Positions 47,978 to 56,973 of a stretch of DNA of 64,000 nucleotides are shown in pieces. A program made the translations under genes and the position numbers. Numbering within the stretch: the first letter of the stretch is position 1; each line of letters begins with the position of its first letter. The notes under the pieces were generated by a model. It had not been told where the DNA came from, did no database searches, and worked only from the letters and a program-made list of their open reading frames with translations. The stretch is from G965207345 sp965207345 (GTDB taxonomy: Bacteria; Pseudomonadota; Gammaproteobacteria; PS1; Pseudothioglobaceae). The stretch covers positions 1,302,001-1,366,000 of the forward strand of contig OZ242280.1 in assembly GCA_965207345.1 (NCBI GenBank), in the 5' to 3' direction.

Positions 47978-49675
47978 CTATTTAGGAATTATTTTTTTAA
48001 TAATTAATTGTAATGATTGCACACCATGATAATAATTAATTACTAGCTGATAAGCAATAAGTGCCTGTTTCTCAACAATTAATTGTTGAAAAAAAGCTAT
48101 TGCGTCGAAATATATGCTTCCGTCTGTTAGTTTCAATTGACATGCAAAATGGTGCTCTCCTACGATTTTAGGACGAATAATTTTAAAACAGCCATAAAAA
48201 ATTGGCGTCTCAAACCCTTGACCCCAAGGCCCGCTTTGCATAATTAACTGAGCATTTTTTAAATTAATTTCATCTTCAGATAACCCAGCATCTGTCATCA
48301 ATTTTACGCTCGGTGCTTGATTGTTTAATTTAATGCGAATTTGCATATCAAAAATATGGCAAAAATCTTTAAAATGCTCTTTTTTAATTGTCATGCCTGC
48401 CGCCATTGCATGCCCGCCAAATTTTTCAATTAAATGCGTGTGTTCACGGTCAATTGTATCCAATAAATCTTTAACATGTAGCCCCTCAATAGAGCGAACA
48501 GAGCCTTTTAAATATGCACCATTTTTTGCGAAAACAGCACTCGGACAGTGATAATCTCTAACAAGCCTGCCTGCAACAATACCCACAACACCTTCATGCC
48601 AATTTTCATCAAATAAACTAATACTATAAGCAGAGTGCTTAAAATTCTTTTTTTCTAAAATTGCCTGAGCTTCATCTTGCATTTTAGTTTGAATACTACG
48701 CCTATTATGATTGAGCTTATCTAACATTTGTGCATATTTTTTTGCAAGCGTAATATCATCTGTTACAAGACAACGAATACCAATTGTCATATCACTTAGA
48801 CGACCTGCAGCATTTATTCTAGGGGCAATCGCAAAACCTAAATCACTTGCCTCTAAATGATTAATAGAGCGTCTGCTTGTCTCAATAAGTGCAACAATGC
48901 CTGCACACGCCTTATTATCTCGCATACGCTTTAACCCTTCATGTACTAAAATACGATTGTTTCTATCCAAGACAACCATATCTGCCACAGTGCCAAGTGC
49001 TACTAAATCAAGCACAGATTTTATATCGGGTATGGCAATATTATGTTTTTTAAAATACTTTTTTTGTAGTAAATGTGTTTTTAAACTAGCACATAAATAA
49101 AAACTAACACCAACACCTGCTAAGTGTTTTGAGGGAAAATGGCAATTTTTTAAATTCGGATTAATAATTGCATCTGCTATCGGTAAAGCCTTTCCTGGTA
49201 AATGATGGTCAGTAATAATAACTTTAATGCCATAGGATTTTGCAAGTTTTACACCATCAACACTAGCAATACCATTATCAACTGTAATAATTAAATTAGG
49301 CATTTTTTCACTCTTTGCAATCTCAACAATAGCAGGACTTAAGCCATAACCATCGCGAAAACGATTAGGCACTAGAAAATCAACAAACTGTGCACCCATT
49401 TGCCTAAGCATGCGCATCATCACAGCACAAGCAGTTGCACCATCTGCATCAAAATCACTCACAATTAAAATACGTTTATCTAAAATCAGTGCATCTTCTA
49501 GCAAAGATAATGCACGTGCTAAATTAGCAAAATTAGGTTTTAACAGCCTATTTATGGACAAATCAAGGTCAGTATAGCGCACACCTCTTGCTGCGTAAAT
49601 TGGTTTTAAAAAAGAAGCAACATCATCGCCATAACTTGCAAGTAGTGTCTTATCAACGGGTCTTTCTTGCATCAT
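47978..49675 (-). CDS. recJ: Single-stranded-DNA-specific exonuclease RecJ
   Basis: 565 residues (E. coli 577). The DHH phosphoesterase motifs are all visible: SDFDADGATA, ITVDNGIA, ITDHHLPG, and GTVADMV, followed by DHHA1 with GHAMAAG. A C-terminal RecJ OB domain completes the chain. It degrades single strands 5' to 3' in recombination and mismatch repair. The start overlaps the end of the DUF1566 gene by 23 nt, so it is read from an upstream transcript, ending 110 bp before thrS. Confidence 0.95.
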   Translation of the reverse strand: MMQERPVDKTLLASYGDDVASFLKPIYAARGVRYTDLDLSINRLLKPNFANLARALSLLEDALILDKRILIVSDFDADGATACAVMMRMLRQMGAQFVDFLVPNRFRDGYGLSPAIVEIAKSEKMPNLIITVDNGIASVDGVKLAKSYGIKVIITDHHLPGKALPIADAIINPNLKNCHFPSKHLAGVGVSFYLCASLKTHLLQKKYFKKHNIAIPDIKSVLDLVALGTVADMVVLDRNNRILVHEGLKRMRDNKACAGIVALIETSRRSINHLEASDLGFAIAPRINAAGRLSDMTIGIRCLVTDDITLAKKYAQMLDKLNHNRRSIQTKMQDEAQAILEKKNFKHSAYSISLFDENWHEGVVGIVAGRLVRDYHCPSAVFAKNGAYLKGSVRSIEGLHVKDLLDTIDREHTHLIEKFGGHAMAAGMTIKKEHFKDFCHIFDMQIRIKLNNQAPSVKLMTDAGLSEDEINLKNAQLIMQSGPWGQGFETPIFYGCFKIIRPKIVGEHHFACQLKLTDGSIYFDAIAFFQQLIVEKQALIAYQLVINYYHGVQSLQLIIKKIIPK

Positions 49676-50240
49676 TTACGAGACGAATATAGCCATCAAA
49701 TGTTTTACCACTGCCCGAACTTCCGCCATAAAAAAATGGAACATCTAATACAGCATTATTATCGTTTGGATCACTATCCATAGTCCAGTATTGCTTGGCT
49801 TTAGTAAAAGGGAAAAAAGTTATGTCGATGGTTGGGTTTACATTAGGATAGCGCTCCAGCGTAATAAGTTCATCATAACTTGGCAAACGCCAATTTTTTA
49901 GTCCACATAGGCCTAGGCGATTAACACTTGCAACAAAACGTGCGGTATTACAAAAATTATACCAATTACAATTATGACTATATGCGCCATTTGTAATACC
50001 ACTATTGCCATCAAACCAAGTATAAGAATTTCCGTAATAATGAATACTATCTTGATTTTTTGTTTTCACCTCCCAAATTAAATTGGCGTCATTATCCAGA
50101 ACACAGGCCCAGCTTGTTGCATTTTCTGGTAAATCATTGCCTGCATGGTCTAATTTTATAAAGCCAGCCGATGCTGTAGAAAATAATAAAACATATACTA
50201 ATATTTTTTTCACTATTTTAATTGGTTTTTTAATATACAC
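49653..50240 (-). CDS. Exported DUF1566 (Lcl C-terminal-type) protein
   Basis: 195 residues: a signal peptide with positive N-terminus and hydrophobic core ending near ASA (about residue 25), then the DUF1566 pattern (TSWACVLDNDANLIWEVK, FVASVNRLGLCGLKNWRLPSYDEL, YWTMDSD). Cys residues occur in positions that could pair. These proteins are lectin-like or C-type-fold surface modules of unknown function. The 3' end overlaps recJ by 23 nt, an odd partner for an exported protein. Confidence 0.8.
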   Translation of the reverse strand: MYIKKPIKIVKKILVYVLLFSTASAGFIKLDHAGNDLPENATSWACVLDNDANLIWEVKTKNQDSIHYYGNSYTWFDGNSGITNGAYSHNCNWYNFCNTARFVASVNRLGLCGLKNWRLPSYDELITLERYPNVNPTIDITFFPFTKAKQYWTMDSDPNDNNAVLDVPFFYGGSSGSGKTFDGYIRLVNDARKTR

Positions 50241-50312
50241 TTTACATCAATAAAAAGACTAAGGCATCAAAAACAATATTTACTATTTTTTATATGTTGT
50301 TTTAAATTATCT

Positions 50313-51296
50313 TTAAGCAGAGTAAATTAAATCTCTAATCATATTTGCACTAGCAGGTGCAGTGCTAAATCCATTGGTAGAATGCCCAACATTTAAATAT
50401 AAATTTTCGTATTTTGCATGTTTGCCAATATTTATTTTACCAGAATGCGTAGCAGGGCGAAGTCCTGCCCAATGTTTTTCAAACATAGCATTTTTTAGCC
50501 CAGGATAATGTTTATAAGCAAAACACAGTAAATGCTGTTTAGTTTTTTTATCTAGCGATTTATTAAAACCTACATTTTCCCGTGTGCTACCAACTAAAAC
50601 TCTACCATCTTTTCTTGGAATAATATAATGATAATTATCTAGCAAAATATGTGGAACTACTCCCACTTTTGCTTTTAATAAAATCATTTGTCCTTTTAAT
50701 GGATAAACGTCATCTGTGATATTTAATTTTGAGGTCCAAGCACCGCTACAGATAATTGTAAAATCACTATAATAAGACTTATGATTTGCTATAACACCAA
50801 ATGCGCTATTATTTTTGATAATAATTTTAGCCACCATTTGTTTTTCTAAAACTATAACGCCTTTTTTAATCAAATCTAACTTTAGTGCACGTAGTAAATT
50901 TGGGCTTCTCACTTGTGCAATTTTATCAAATAAAATACCTTCTTTTTTAATTTGATAACTTGGCATATATTTATTTAGCCATGCTTTAGCAAACTTATTA
51001 TTATAGTGGTCCAACATCAAAAGCCCGCTTTTGTAATATTCAGAATCAATCCCTGTGCACTTTAATAATTCTGTGCATAAAGCAGGATAAATTTTTTGAC
51101 TTTTTGCACTTAAATGATTAACCATTTCTTCGCAGTACCATGGATAAAGCGGGCTAATAATGCCACCGCCTGCCCACGAACACTCTGTGCCGCAAAGATT
51201 TTTTTCAAGCAATGTAACCGAAAATCCTACTTTTATGAGCACCCTAGCCGTCATCATTCCAATAATGCCACCGCCTACAACTATGCAACTAGGCAT
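50313..51296 (-). CDS. FAD-dependent oxidoreductase, ThiO (glycine oxidase)/DadA-like
   Basis: 327 residues. The N-terminal dinucleotide-binding loop GGGIIGMMTARVL (about 8-20) is followed by the DAO-fold segments AGGGIISPLYPW, FTIICSGAW, GQMILLKA and a late HSTNGF. Lengths and motifs fit ThiO-type enzymes that make iminoglycine for thiamine synthesis, but no thi gene is adjacent, so other amine oxidases remain possible. The start overlaps lspA by 8 nt. Confidence 0.8.
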   Translation of the reverse strand: MPSCIVVGGGIIGMMTARVLIKVGFSVTLLEKNLCGTECSWAGGGIISPLYPWYCEEMVNHLSAKSQKIYPALCTELLKCTGIDSEYYKSGLLMLDHYNNKFAKAWLNKYMPSYQIKKEGILFDKIAQVRSPNLLRALKLDLIKKGVIVLEKQMVAKIIIKNNSAFGVIANHKSYYSDFTIICSGAWTSKLNITDDVYPLKGQMILLKAKVGVVPHILLDNYHYIIPRKDGRVLVGSTRENVGFNKSLDKKTKQHLLCFAYKHYPGLKNAMFEKHWAGLRPATHSGKINIGKHAKYENLYLNVGHSTNGFSTAPASANMIRDLIYSA

Positions 51297-51804
51297 TAGT
51301 CATTTTTGGCTTGTTAAAAAAGCTAAATAAAAATAATATCACACCTATAAAAATAAAACTATCTGCTAAATTAAAAGTGGGAAAATGGTAGTGCATATAA
51401 TGAAAATCTAAAAAATCAATAACGTATCCATCTCGTATTCTATCTATCATATTTCCAATGGCACCAGCACTAATCATCGTCAATGCCAATAGCTCTAAGC
51501 GCATGATATTTTTCACATTTAAAATATAAAAAATAAGTGTGCTACTTACCAAAAATGCAATAATGGATAGAAAATATACTTGCCAGCCAGACTCTTCATT
51601 TAAAAATCCAAATGCTGCCCCCTTATTATGTATGTGCCAAATACTAAAAAAATCGCTTATAACTTGGCCTTCATAGAGTGCATAGTTGTTAATAATCCAT
51701 ATCTTAGTGCTTTGATCAAATAAAATTAAAATCACAAGCCATATCATATAAACTTTAGGTTTTGTTTTTGTTAACACTAATTTAGGATTAATTTTGCTTT
51801 GCAC
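51289..51804 (-). CDS. lspA: Lipoprotein signal peptidase (signal peptidase II)
   Basis: 171 residues, four transmembrane segments (about 20-38, 75-95, 100-120, 142-162). The two catalytic Asp lie in GNMIDRIRDGYVIDF and FNLADSFI. It cleaves prolipoproteins ahead of the lipid-modified Cys in the inner membrane. It overlaps the upstream solute-binding lipoprotein gene by 17 nt and the downstream ThiO-like gene by 8 nt, so all three are read together. The upstream neighbour is itself a predicted substrate. Confidence 0.95.
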   Translation of the reverse strand: MQSKINPKLVLTKTKPKVYMIWLVILILFDQSTKIWIINNYALYEGQVISDFFSIWHIHNKGAAFGFLNEESGWQVYFLSIIAFLVSSTLIFYILNVKNIMRLELLALTMISAGAIGNMIDRIRDGYVIDFLDFHYMHYHFPTFNLADSFIFIGVILFLFSFFNKPKMTNA

Positions 51805-53950
51805 TGCCTTTGATTAAAGATTTAAAAAAATGTAGCACAGATAGGCGAAAATGATATAAAACAATAAACACAATTAAAATAAAAATAATAATTAGCGGCG
51901 TATAAACTACCTGATTGTGTTCTTGCCGGTAGATACTGCGCTTTTCTACATCTACTTTTTGATATTTTAAAGTGTTTCTTGCCATCGCATTTGGTTTTGC
52001 ATTTTTAATCCAGTCATGAAGCAAAATTGCTCTTTTAGGCGTATACCCAAAAGCCCAAGGTGTATCCATCTGCCAAATTTTAATCATCTTGTCAATGACT
52101 ATCTGACGTGCAGGTGTGTTTTCCATATTTTTCATTTTTTTAAATAACGTATCAAAATATTGATTGTGGTAGTTACTTGTATTATCACCGCCATATTTTA
52201 CTTTGCCATTTTTACTATAAAATAAAAATAGAAAGTTTTCTGGATCTGGATAATCTGCATTCCAGCCAAGTTCAAATAACTGTGCTTCACCACGGCGCAT
52301 TTTGTCCTGAAAGGTGCTGTAATTCGTTGCTTTTATAAGTAAATTAATATCTAATTTATCAAATTGCTTTTTAATCCAGCTTAGTCGCGCTGCTGCCTCG
52401 GGTCCGATGTCTGTAGTATCAAAATTTAACGTGAGTTGTTTAGCTGTTTTTTCATCTATGCCATTTGCATAGCCTGCTTCGCTTAAAAGTTTTTTTGCCT
52501 GTTCTAAACTTTTAGGTTTTACAACACCATTTTTAGTTTCATAAATAGCCTCATTAATACGGCCTGTATAACCAAAAATTCCCTTAGGGATTGGCTCATG
52601 TGCAACATCTCCTCGGCCACTTGCAAAAATTGAAATATAAGATTCACCATCAAAAACAATAGCAATTGCCTGACGTAATTTTCTAGCCCTTTCACTCATA
52701 CCCCCAATAACTTCATCTAGCATATTAAATGCGGTGTAATAAATGCTTGCACTTTCATCTTCTAGGAGTTTAATGTTTCTTTTTTGCATCGCATCAGAAA
52801 GTTCAAGTTCTCCTTTAGTTTCAACTTTAAGTGCTGTGTCAAAATGATCAGAGCCCACAATCACTCTGTCGTAATAACCTTGCAAAAATTTATTCCAATA
52901 GGGTGTGCTTTCTATTTCCAAAGAAAAATGTATTTTGTCTACAAATGGTAAGCGTTTGCCTTCATCCGCTAGCAAATTATTTTTTTCATCCGCTATGGTC
53001 CCTACGTCTGGGTAATACTCTGTGCGAAAGTTTGGATTGCGTTTAAGTATCATTTCTCTATTTGGATCATTTACCGTCAAATAAAAAGCACCCGTACCAA
53101 CAGGATACCAATCTAGGCTAATATTTTTTTTAAGTAAATCTTTCTGAGCATAAAACTTGATTGCTTCTTTAGGCATTGCGGTAAAAAAAGGCATTGCAAG
53201 CCAGTATAAAAATTGTGGTTGATGTCCCTTAATGGTAATTTTATATTGATAACGGCTAAGCACTTGAACACCAGGCAGGTCATATTTTGTTAAATCTAAA
53301 AAACTGCCTTTTTTATAATACTTATTAAGCAATGTAGTAAAGTCATTCATACCCACAATATAATCCTTCATTACGCTAAGAACTGGCGAATGTAGCCCCG
53401 GATGGGCAAGACGTTTAACTTGATAGACAAAATCTGCGGCAACTGCTTCTCTAGTCGCGGTTTTCTTAAAATCACTCAGACTGTTAATTGAGGCTAATTC
53501 TTTTTGGTTTAAGGCAAAATTTTCTGGCACAAAAGCAGGATGTGGCTGATAAAAAATATTTGGCTTTAAGTCAATAATATATACGCTGTAATCAATTTCC
53601 TTAGCCGTATCTTTGGGCAGAATTTGATGGTTTTTATCATAAAATGTAATTTTAGGCATTTTGCGCACAACATTCTCTTCTAAAGTATAGGGACGTTTTA
53701 AATAATGATATTGTAATGGGCTATCATAAATAGATTGCACGAATATCCATTCATTTGAAGAATATGAACGTGCGGGGTCTAAGTACTTAGGGCGACTAGA
53801 AAAAGCACTATATAAAATATTTTTATCCTGTTCTGCTTTTAAATATGGATCATTCCAAACACTATCACTACAAGCAGATAATAAAACAAAACTTACCAAA
53901 ATAATATGTTTATAATAATCAGGATTTAGACGCAAATTCAAAGGAGGCAT
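51788..53950 (-). CDS. Extracellular solute-binding lipoprotein, family 5 (peptide/OppA-like), with C-terminal membrane segment
   Basis: About 720 residues. The lipobox LLSAC gives the lipidated Cys about 27 residues from the chosen ATG at 53950; a TTG at 53968 is an alternative start. The body has the SBP_bac_5 pattern (FVYQVKRLAHP, WYPVGTGAFY, ARKLRQAIAIVFDGE, RGEAQLFELGWNADYPDPENF). Such proteins capture oligopeptides or similar ligands for ABC importers. Unusually, a second hydrophobic segment sits at the very C-terminus (TPLIIIFILIVFIVLYHF) followed by a basic tail, so the protein may be anchored at both ends. No ABC permease or ATPase gene is nearby. Confidence 0.85.
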   Translation of the reverse strand: MPPLNLRLNPDYYKHIILVSFVLLSACSDSVWNDPYLKAEQDKNILYSAFSSRPKYLDPARSYSSNEWIFVQSIYDSPLQYHYLKRPYTLEENVVRKMPKITFYDKNHQILPKDTAKEIDYSVYIIDLKPNIFYQPHPAFVPENFALNQKELASINSLSDFKKTATREAVAADFVYQVKRLAHPGLHSPVLSVMKDYIVGMNDFTTLLNKYYKKGSFLDLTKYDLPGVQVLSRYQYKITIKGHQPQFLYWLAMPFFTAMPKEAIKFYAQKDLLKKNISLDWYPVGTGAFYLTVNDPNREMILKRNPNFRTEYYPDVGTIADEKNNLLADEGKRLPFVDKIHFSLEIESTPYWNKFLQGYYDRVIVGSDHFDTALKVETKGELELSDAMQKRNIKLLEDESASIYYTAFNMLDEVIGGMSERARKLRQAIAIVFDGESYISIFASGRGDVAHEPIPKGIFGYTGRINEAIYETKNGVVKPKSLEQAKKLLSEAGYANGIDEKTAKQLTLNFDTTDIGPEAAARLSWIKKQFDKLDINLLIKATNYSTFQDKMRRGEAQLFELGWNADYPDPENFLFLFYSKNGKVKYGGDNTSNYHNQYFDTLFKKMKNMENTPARQIVIDKMIKIWQMDTPWAFGYTPKRAILLHDWIKNAKPNAMARNTLKYQKVDVEKRSIYRQEHNQVVYTPLIIIFILIVFIVLYHFRLSVLHFFKSLIKGSAKQN

Positions 53951-54151
53951 ACGGTTATTTTTTAGCAATTATGCTGTTTTTAGTTAAGATAATCATGCGT
54001 TTTACTTAATGCCTTATAGTTTTGTGTCTTTGTTATTTATTTTTGTTAATTAATTTCAAACTGATTTTTTAGCATTATAACGAAAAATATTTATTTTTAG
54101 ATTTTAAACTAGTGGCTAGTCATCAAAATAATTTATAAATAGGAGTATATT

Positions 54152-54940
54152 GTGGGGTTTTTAAACGGTAAAAAGGCACTAATAACAGGTATTGCCTCTA
54201 ATCGCTCCATTGCTTTTGGTATTGCAGAAGCTATGGCGCGAGAGGGATGTACACTAGCACTTACTTATCAGAATGAAAAATTACGCACGCGCGTGGAAAA
54301 ATGCGCTAAATCTTGTGCTGCTAAAACGGTGCTTGCATGCGATCTAAGTATAGATGAGCAAATAGATAACGTCTTTGACACTTTAAAATCTAGTTGGAAT
54401 AATGTTGATATTATTGTGCATTCAGTTGCTTTTGCACCAAGAAGTGCACTAGAAGGCAATTATTTAGATTCTACGACACGCGCTGATTTTATCAGCACAC
54501 ACGATATTAGTTCCTATACTTTTAGTGCACTTGCAAAAGCAGCAAAAAAAAGAGAAATGTTAAAGAAAGACTCTGCACTACTCACTGTAAGTTATTTAGG
54601 TGCTGTGCGTGCTGTGCCAAATTATAATATAATGGGTGTTGCAAAAGCTTCTTTAGAAGCAAATATGCGTTATATGGCAATGTCACTAGGTGAGATGGGG
54701 GTGCGTGTCAATGCTGTCTCAGCAGGGCCTATTAAAACTTTAGCTGCAAGTGGCATTAAAGATTTTTCTAAGTTATTACATTATGCCAAAAATCGCAATG
54801 CTCTAAAACGTAATGTCTCTATTTGCGAAGTTGGTAATGTAGGTGCTTTTTTATGCTCTGATTTAGCATCAGGTGTTACAGGAGAAGTTGTCTATGTTGA
54901 TGCTGGTTACCATTTTTGTGAATATGCACCGCTAGATTAA
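54152..54940 (+). CDS. fabI: Enoyl-[acyl-carrier-protein] reductase (NADH), FabI
   Basis: 262 residues. Starts at GTG with AGGAG 6 nt upstream. A short-chain dehydrogenase fold with the FabI version of the catalytic residues, Tyr148 (SYLG), Tyr158 and Lys165 (NYNIMGVAKAS), spaced as in E. coli Tyr146/Tyr156/Lys163. The cofactor loop is GIASNRSIAFGIA and the substrate loop AGPIKTLAASGIKDF. It does the last reduction of each fatty-acid elongation cycle. The only plus-strand gene between 39 and 61 kb; its stop shares the TTAA palindrome with the trpS stop. Confidence 0.96.
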   Translation: MGFLNGKKALITGIASNRSIAFGIAEAMAREGCTLALTYQNEKLRTRVEKCAKSCAAKTVLACDLSIDEQIDNVFDTLKSSWNNVDIIVHSVAFAPRSALEGNYLDSTTRADFISTHDISSYTFSALAKAAKKREMLKKDSALLTVSYLGAVRAVPNYNIMGVAKASLEANMRYMAMSLGEMGVRVNAVSAGPIKTLAASGIKDFSKLLHYAKNRNALKRNVSICEVGNVGAFLCSDLASGVTGEVVYVDAGYHFCEYAPLD

Positions 54941-56130
54941 ATTAGCCCCATCGCATCTTGCACTTCTTTCATTGTTTCCTTAGCAATATGGCTTGCTTTC
55001 TCAGCACCGTCGTGTAGTATTTGCTTGACTAAATTACTATCTTGATACTCTATAATACGCTCCTGTATAGGTTTTAACTCTGAACAAATCGCATCAATAA
55101 GCGGTTGCTTACAATCCAGACAACCTATAGAAGCAGTCTTACAACCAATCTCAGTTTCAGATAATTCTTTTTGAGAGAGATAAATTTGATGCCACTGCCA
55201 AACGGGACATTTACTTGGCGTGCCTGGATCAGTGCGCTTAATGCGTGCTGGATCAGTTGTCATACGTTTAATTTTACGCATAATATCTTCTGGGCTATCT
55301 CTAAGTGTAATGGTATTACCATAAGATTTAGACATCTTTTTGCCATCAAGTCCAGGCATTTTTGCTGTTTTAGTTAATAATGATTTAGGCTCTGGCAGAA
55401 TAATATGCACCTCAGCTTCCAAATAGCCAAGCAAATATTTTTTGTCACTTAAAGTAATATTTTGTTGTTCAGCTATCAGAGATTGCGCCTTAACTAAAGA
55501 ATCTTTATTGCCTTTTTCTTGAAAAGAACGTCTTAATTGTAAATAACGCTGAGATTGTTTTTTACTAATTCTGCTAATGGCTTTTTTTGCTTTATCTTCA
55601 AAATCAGCCTCCTTACCATATAAGTGATTAAAACGTCTCGCAATTTCGCGTGTTAGCTCCACATGAGCAACTTGATCCGCACCAATAGGCACTTTTAATC
55701 CTTTGTAAAGTAGAATATCAGCACTTTGAAGCAATGGATAGCCTAAAAAACCATAAGTAGTTAAATCTTTTCCTGTTAATTTTTCTTGCTGATCTTTATA
55801 AGATGGTACACGTTCCAACCAGCTAAGCGGTGTAGACATTGAAAGCAATAAATGTAATTCTGCATGTTCTTTAACGCTAGATTGCGTAAAAATTGTCGCC
55901 ACATTAGGATTGATGCCAACAGCCAACCAATCAACTACCATATCAATAATATTATTCTCTAAATTAAAAGAATCGGCATAATGTGTGGTAAATGCGTGCC
56001 AATTAGCAACAAAGAAAAAACTATCATATTGGTTTTGCAAGTGTAGCCAGTTTTTTAACACACCATGATACTGCCCTAAATGTAGGGATCCAGTAGGACG
56101 CATACCAGAAACAACACGATTATTTTGCAT
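54937..56130 (-). CDS. trpS: Tryptophanyl-tRNA synthetase
   Basis: 397 residues. HIGH-like motif GSLHLGQYHG is near residues 14-23 and KMSKS is in LDGKKMSKSYGN. It is longer than E. coli TrpS (334) owing to an insert of about 60 residues ahead of the KMSKS loop (with SQRYLQLRRSFQEKG and KKYLLGYLE), which matches the long TrpS subtype of many proteobacteria. Converges with fabI, overlapping 4 bp at the stops. Confidence 0.96.
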   Translation of the reverse strand: MQNNRVVSGMRPTGSLHLGQYHGVLKNWLHLQNQYDSFFFVANWHAFTTHYADSFNLENNIIDMVVDWLAVGINPNVATIFTQSSVKEHAELHLLLSMSTPLSWLERVPSYKDQQEKLTGKDLTTYGFLGYPLLQSADILLYKGLKVPIGADQVAHVELTREIARRFNHLYGKEADFEDKAKKAISRISKKQSQRYLQLRRSFQEKGNKDSLVKAQSLIAEQQNITLSDKKYLLGYLEAEVHIILPEPKSLLTKTAKMPGLDGKKMSKSYGNTITLRDSPEDIMRKIKRMTTDPARIKRTDPGTPSKCPVWQWHQIYLSQKELSETEIGCKTASIGCLDCKQPLIDAICSELKPIQERIIEYQDSNLVKQILHDGAEKASHIAKETMKEVQDAMGLI

Positions 56131-56199
56131 AGTTTATTTGCCTTTGTTAAAAAAGATATTATGTCATAAATTAATATAAAACGTATTGTTCTACTTGGG

Positions 56200-56973
56200 C
56201 TATACGTGCATATACTGTTGACTAAAAAAATAGAGTCCCGTTAATACTAAATTATGGTGCACCTTATAAGAAAAATCTAGGTGTTTACTAAGAGGTAGCG
56301 CATAACCTCCTGTTAATATAATTTTTGTATCACTATACTTGCACAAATGACTAATAGCATCCTTAAGCGCTGATACAAACATTAAATAACAACCGCAATA
56401 CCATGCATCTTGGGTATTATTTTTTGCACAAAATACTATATCAGAAAAAATTTTACGCTCAGTAGGTGGGGAATTATGACGCAAAATATTTAAGTTTTGT
56501 GCACTATTTTCAAGTAATTTAAGTCCAGGCATAATCAGTCCGCCTTGATGTGCGCCACTTTCTGCTAACACATCTAGGGTAGTTGCAGTACCAACACTAA
56601 TAAGCAAAATATTTGTTTTAGGATAAAGTTCATAACAGGCAATCAGCCCTAACCAGCGGTCAATACCGAGCGTATGAGCACTTTCATAAGCATTACTTAA
56701 ATGTTTATAATGTTTCTCACTGCTTGCAACATAAGTGCGTGGGTAACGACTAAGAATTGCATCTAATATGCTATTGTGTGCAACACAAGCCACAAAAACT
56801 TTAGGCGCTTTAGGTAATTTATTTACATCAAATACACACCTGTCCAAAACATTAAAATGCTCACTGCTAAATTGTTTGCTAAACTTCTCACTCCCAAATT
56901 GTGCATCAATAAACTTCCACTTGACACGTGTGTTACCAATATCAACTAATAGGGATGGAGAATAATTCTTCAT
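56200..56973 (-). CDS. coaX: Type III pantothenate kinase
   Basis: 257 residues from the ATG at 56973; the longer frame to 57018 adds residues with no family match. ASKHA-fold motifs: LLVDIGNTRVKW at the N-terminus, GIDRWLGLIACYEL and SVGTATTLDVL in the middle, and LTGGYA late. It phosphorylates pantothenate as the first step to coenzyme A. The start lies inside nhaD (32-nt overlap), placing it in the ygfZ-nhaD-coaX unit. Confidence 0.93.
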   Translation of the reverse strand: MKNYSPSLLVDIGNTRVKWKFIDAQFGSEKFSKQFSSEHFNVLDRCVFDVNKLPKAPKVFVACVAHNSILDAILSRYPRTYVASSEKHYKHLSNAYESAHTLGIDRWLGLIACYELYPKTNILLISVGTATTLDVLAESGAHQGGLIMPGLKLLENSAQNLNILRHNSPPTERKIFSDIVFCAKNNTQDAWYCGCYLMFVSALKDAISHLCKYSDTKIILTGGYALPLSKHLDFSYKVHHNLVLTGLYFFSQQYMHV

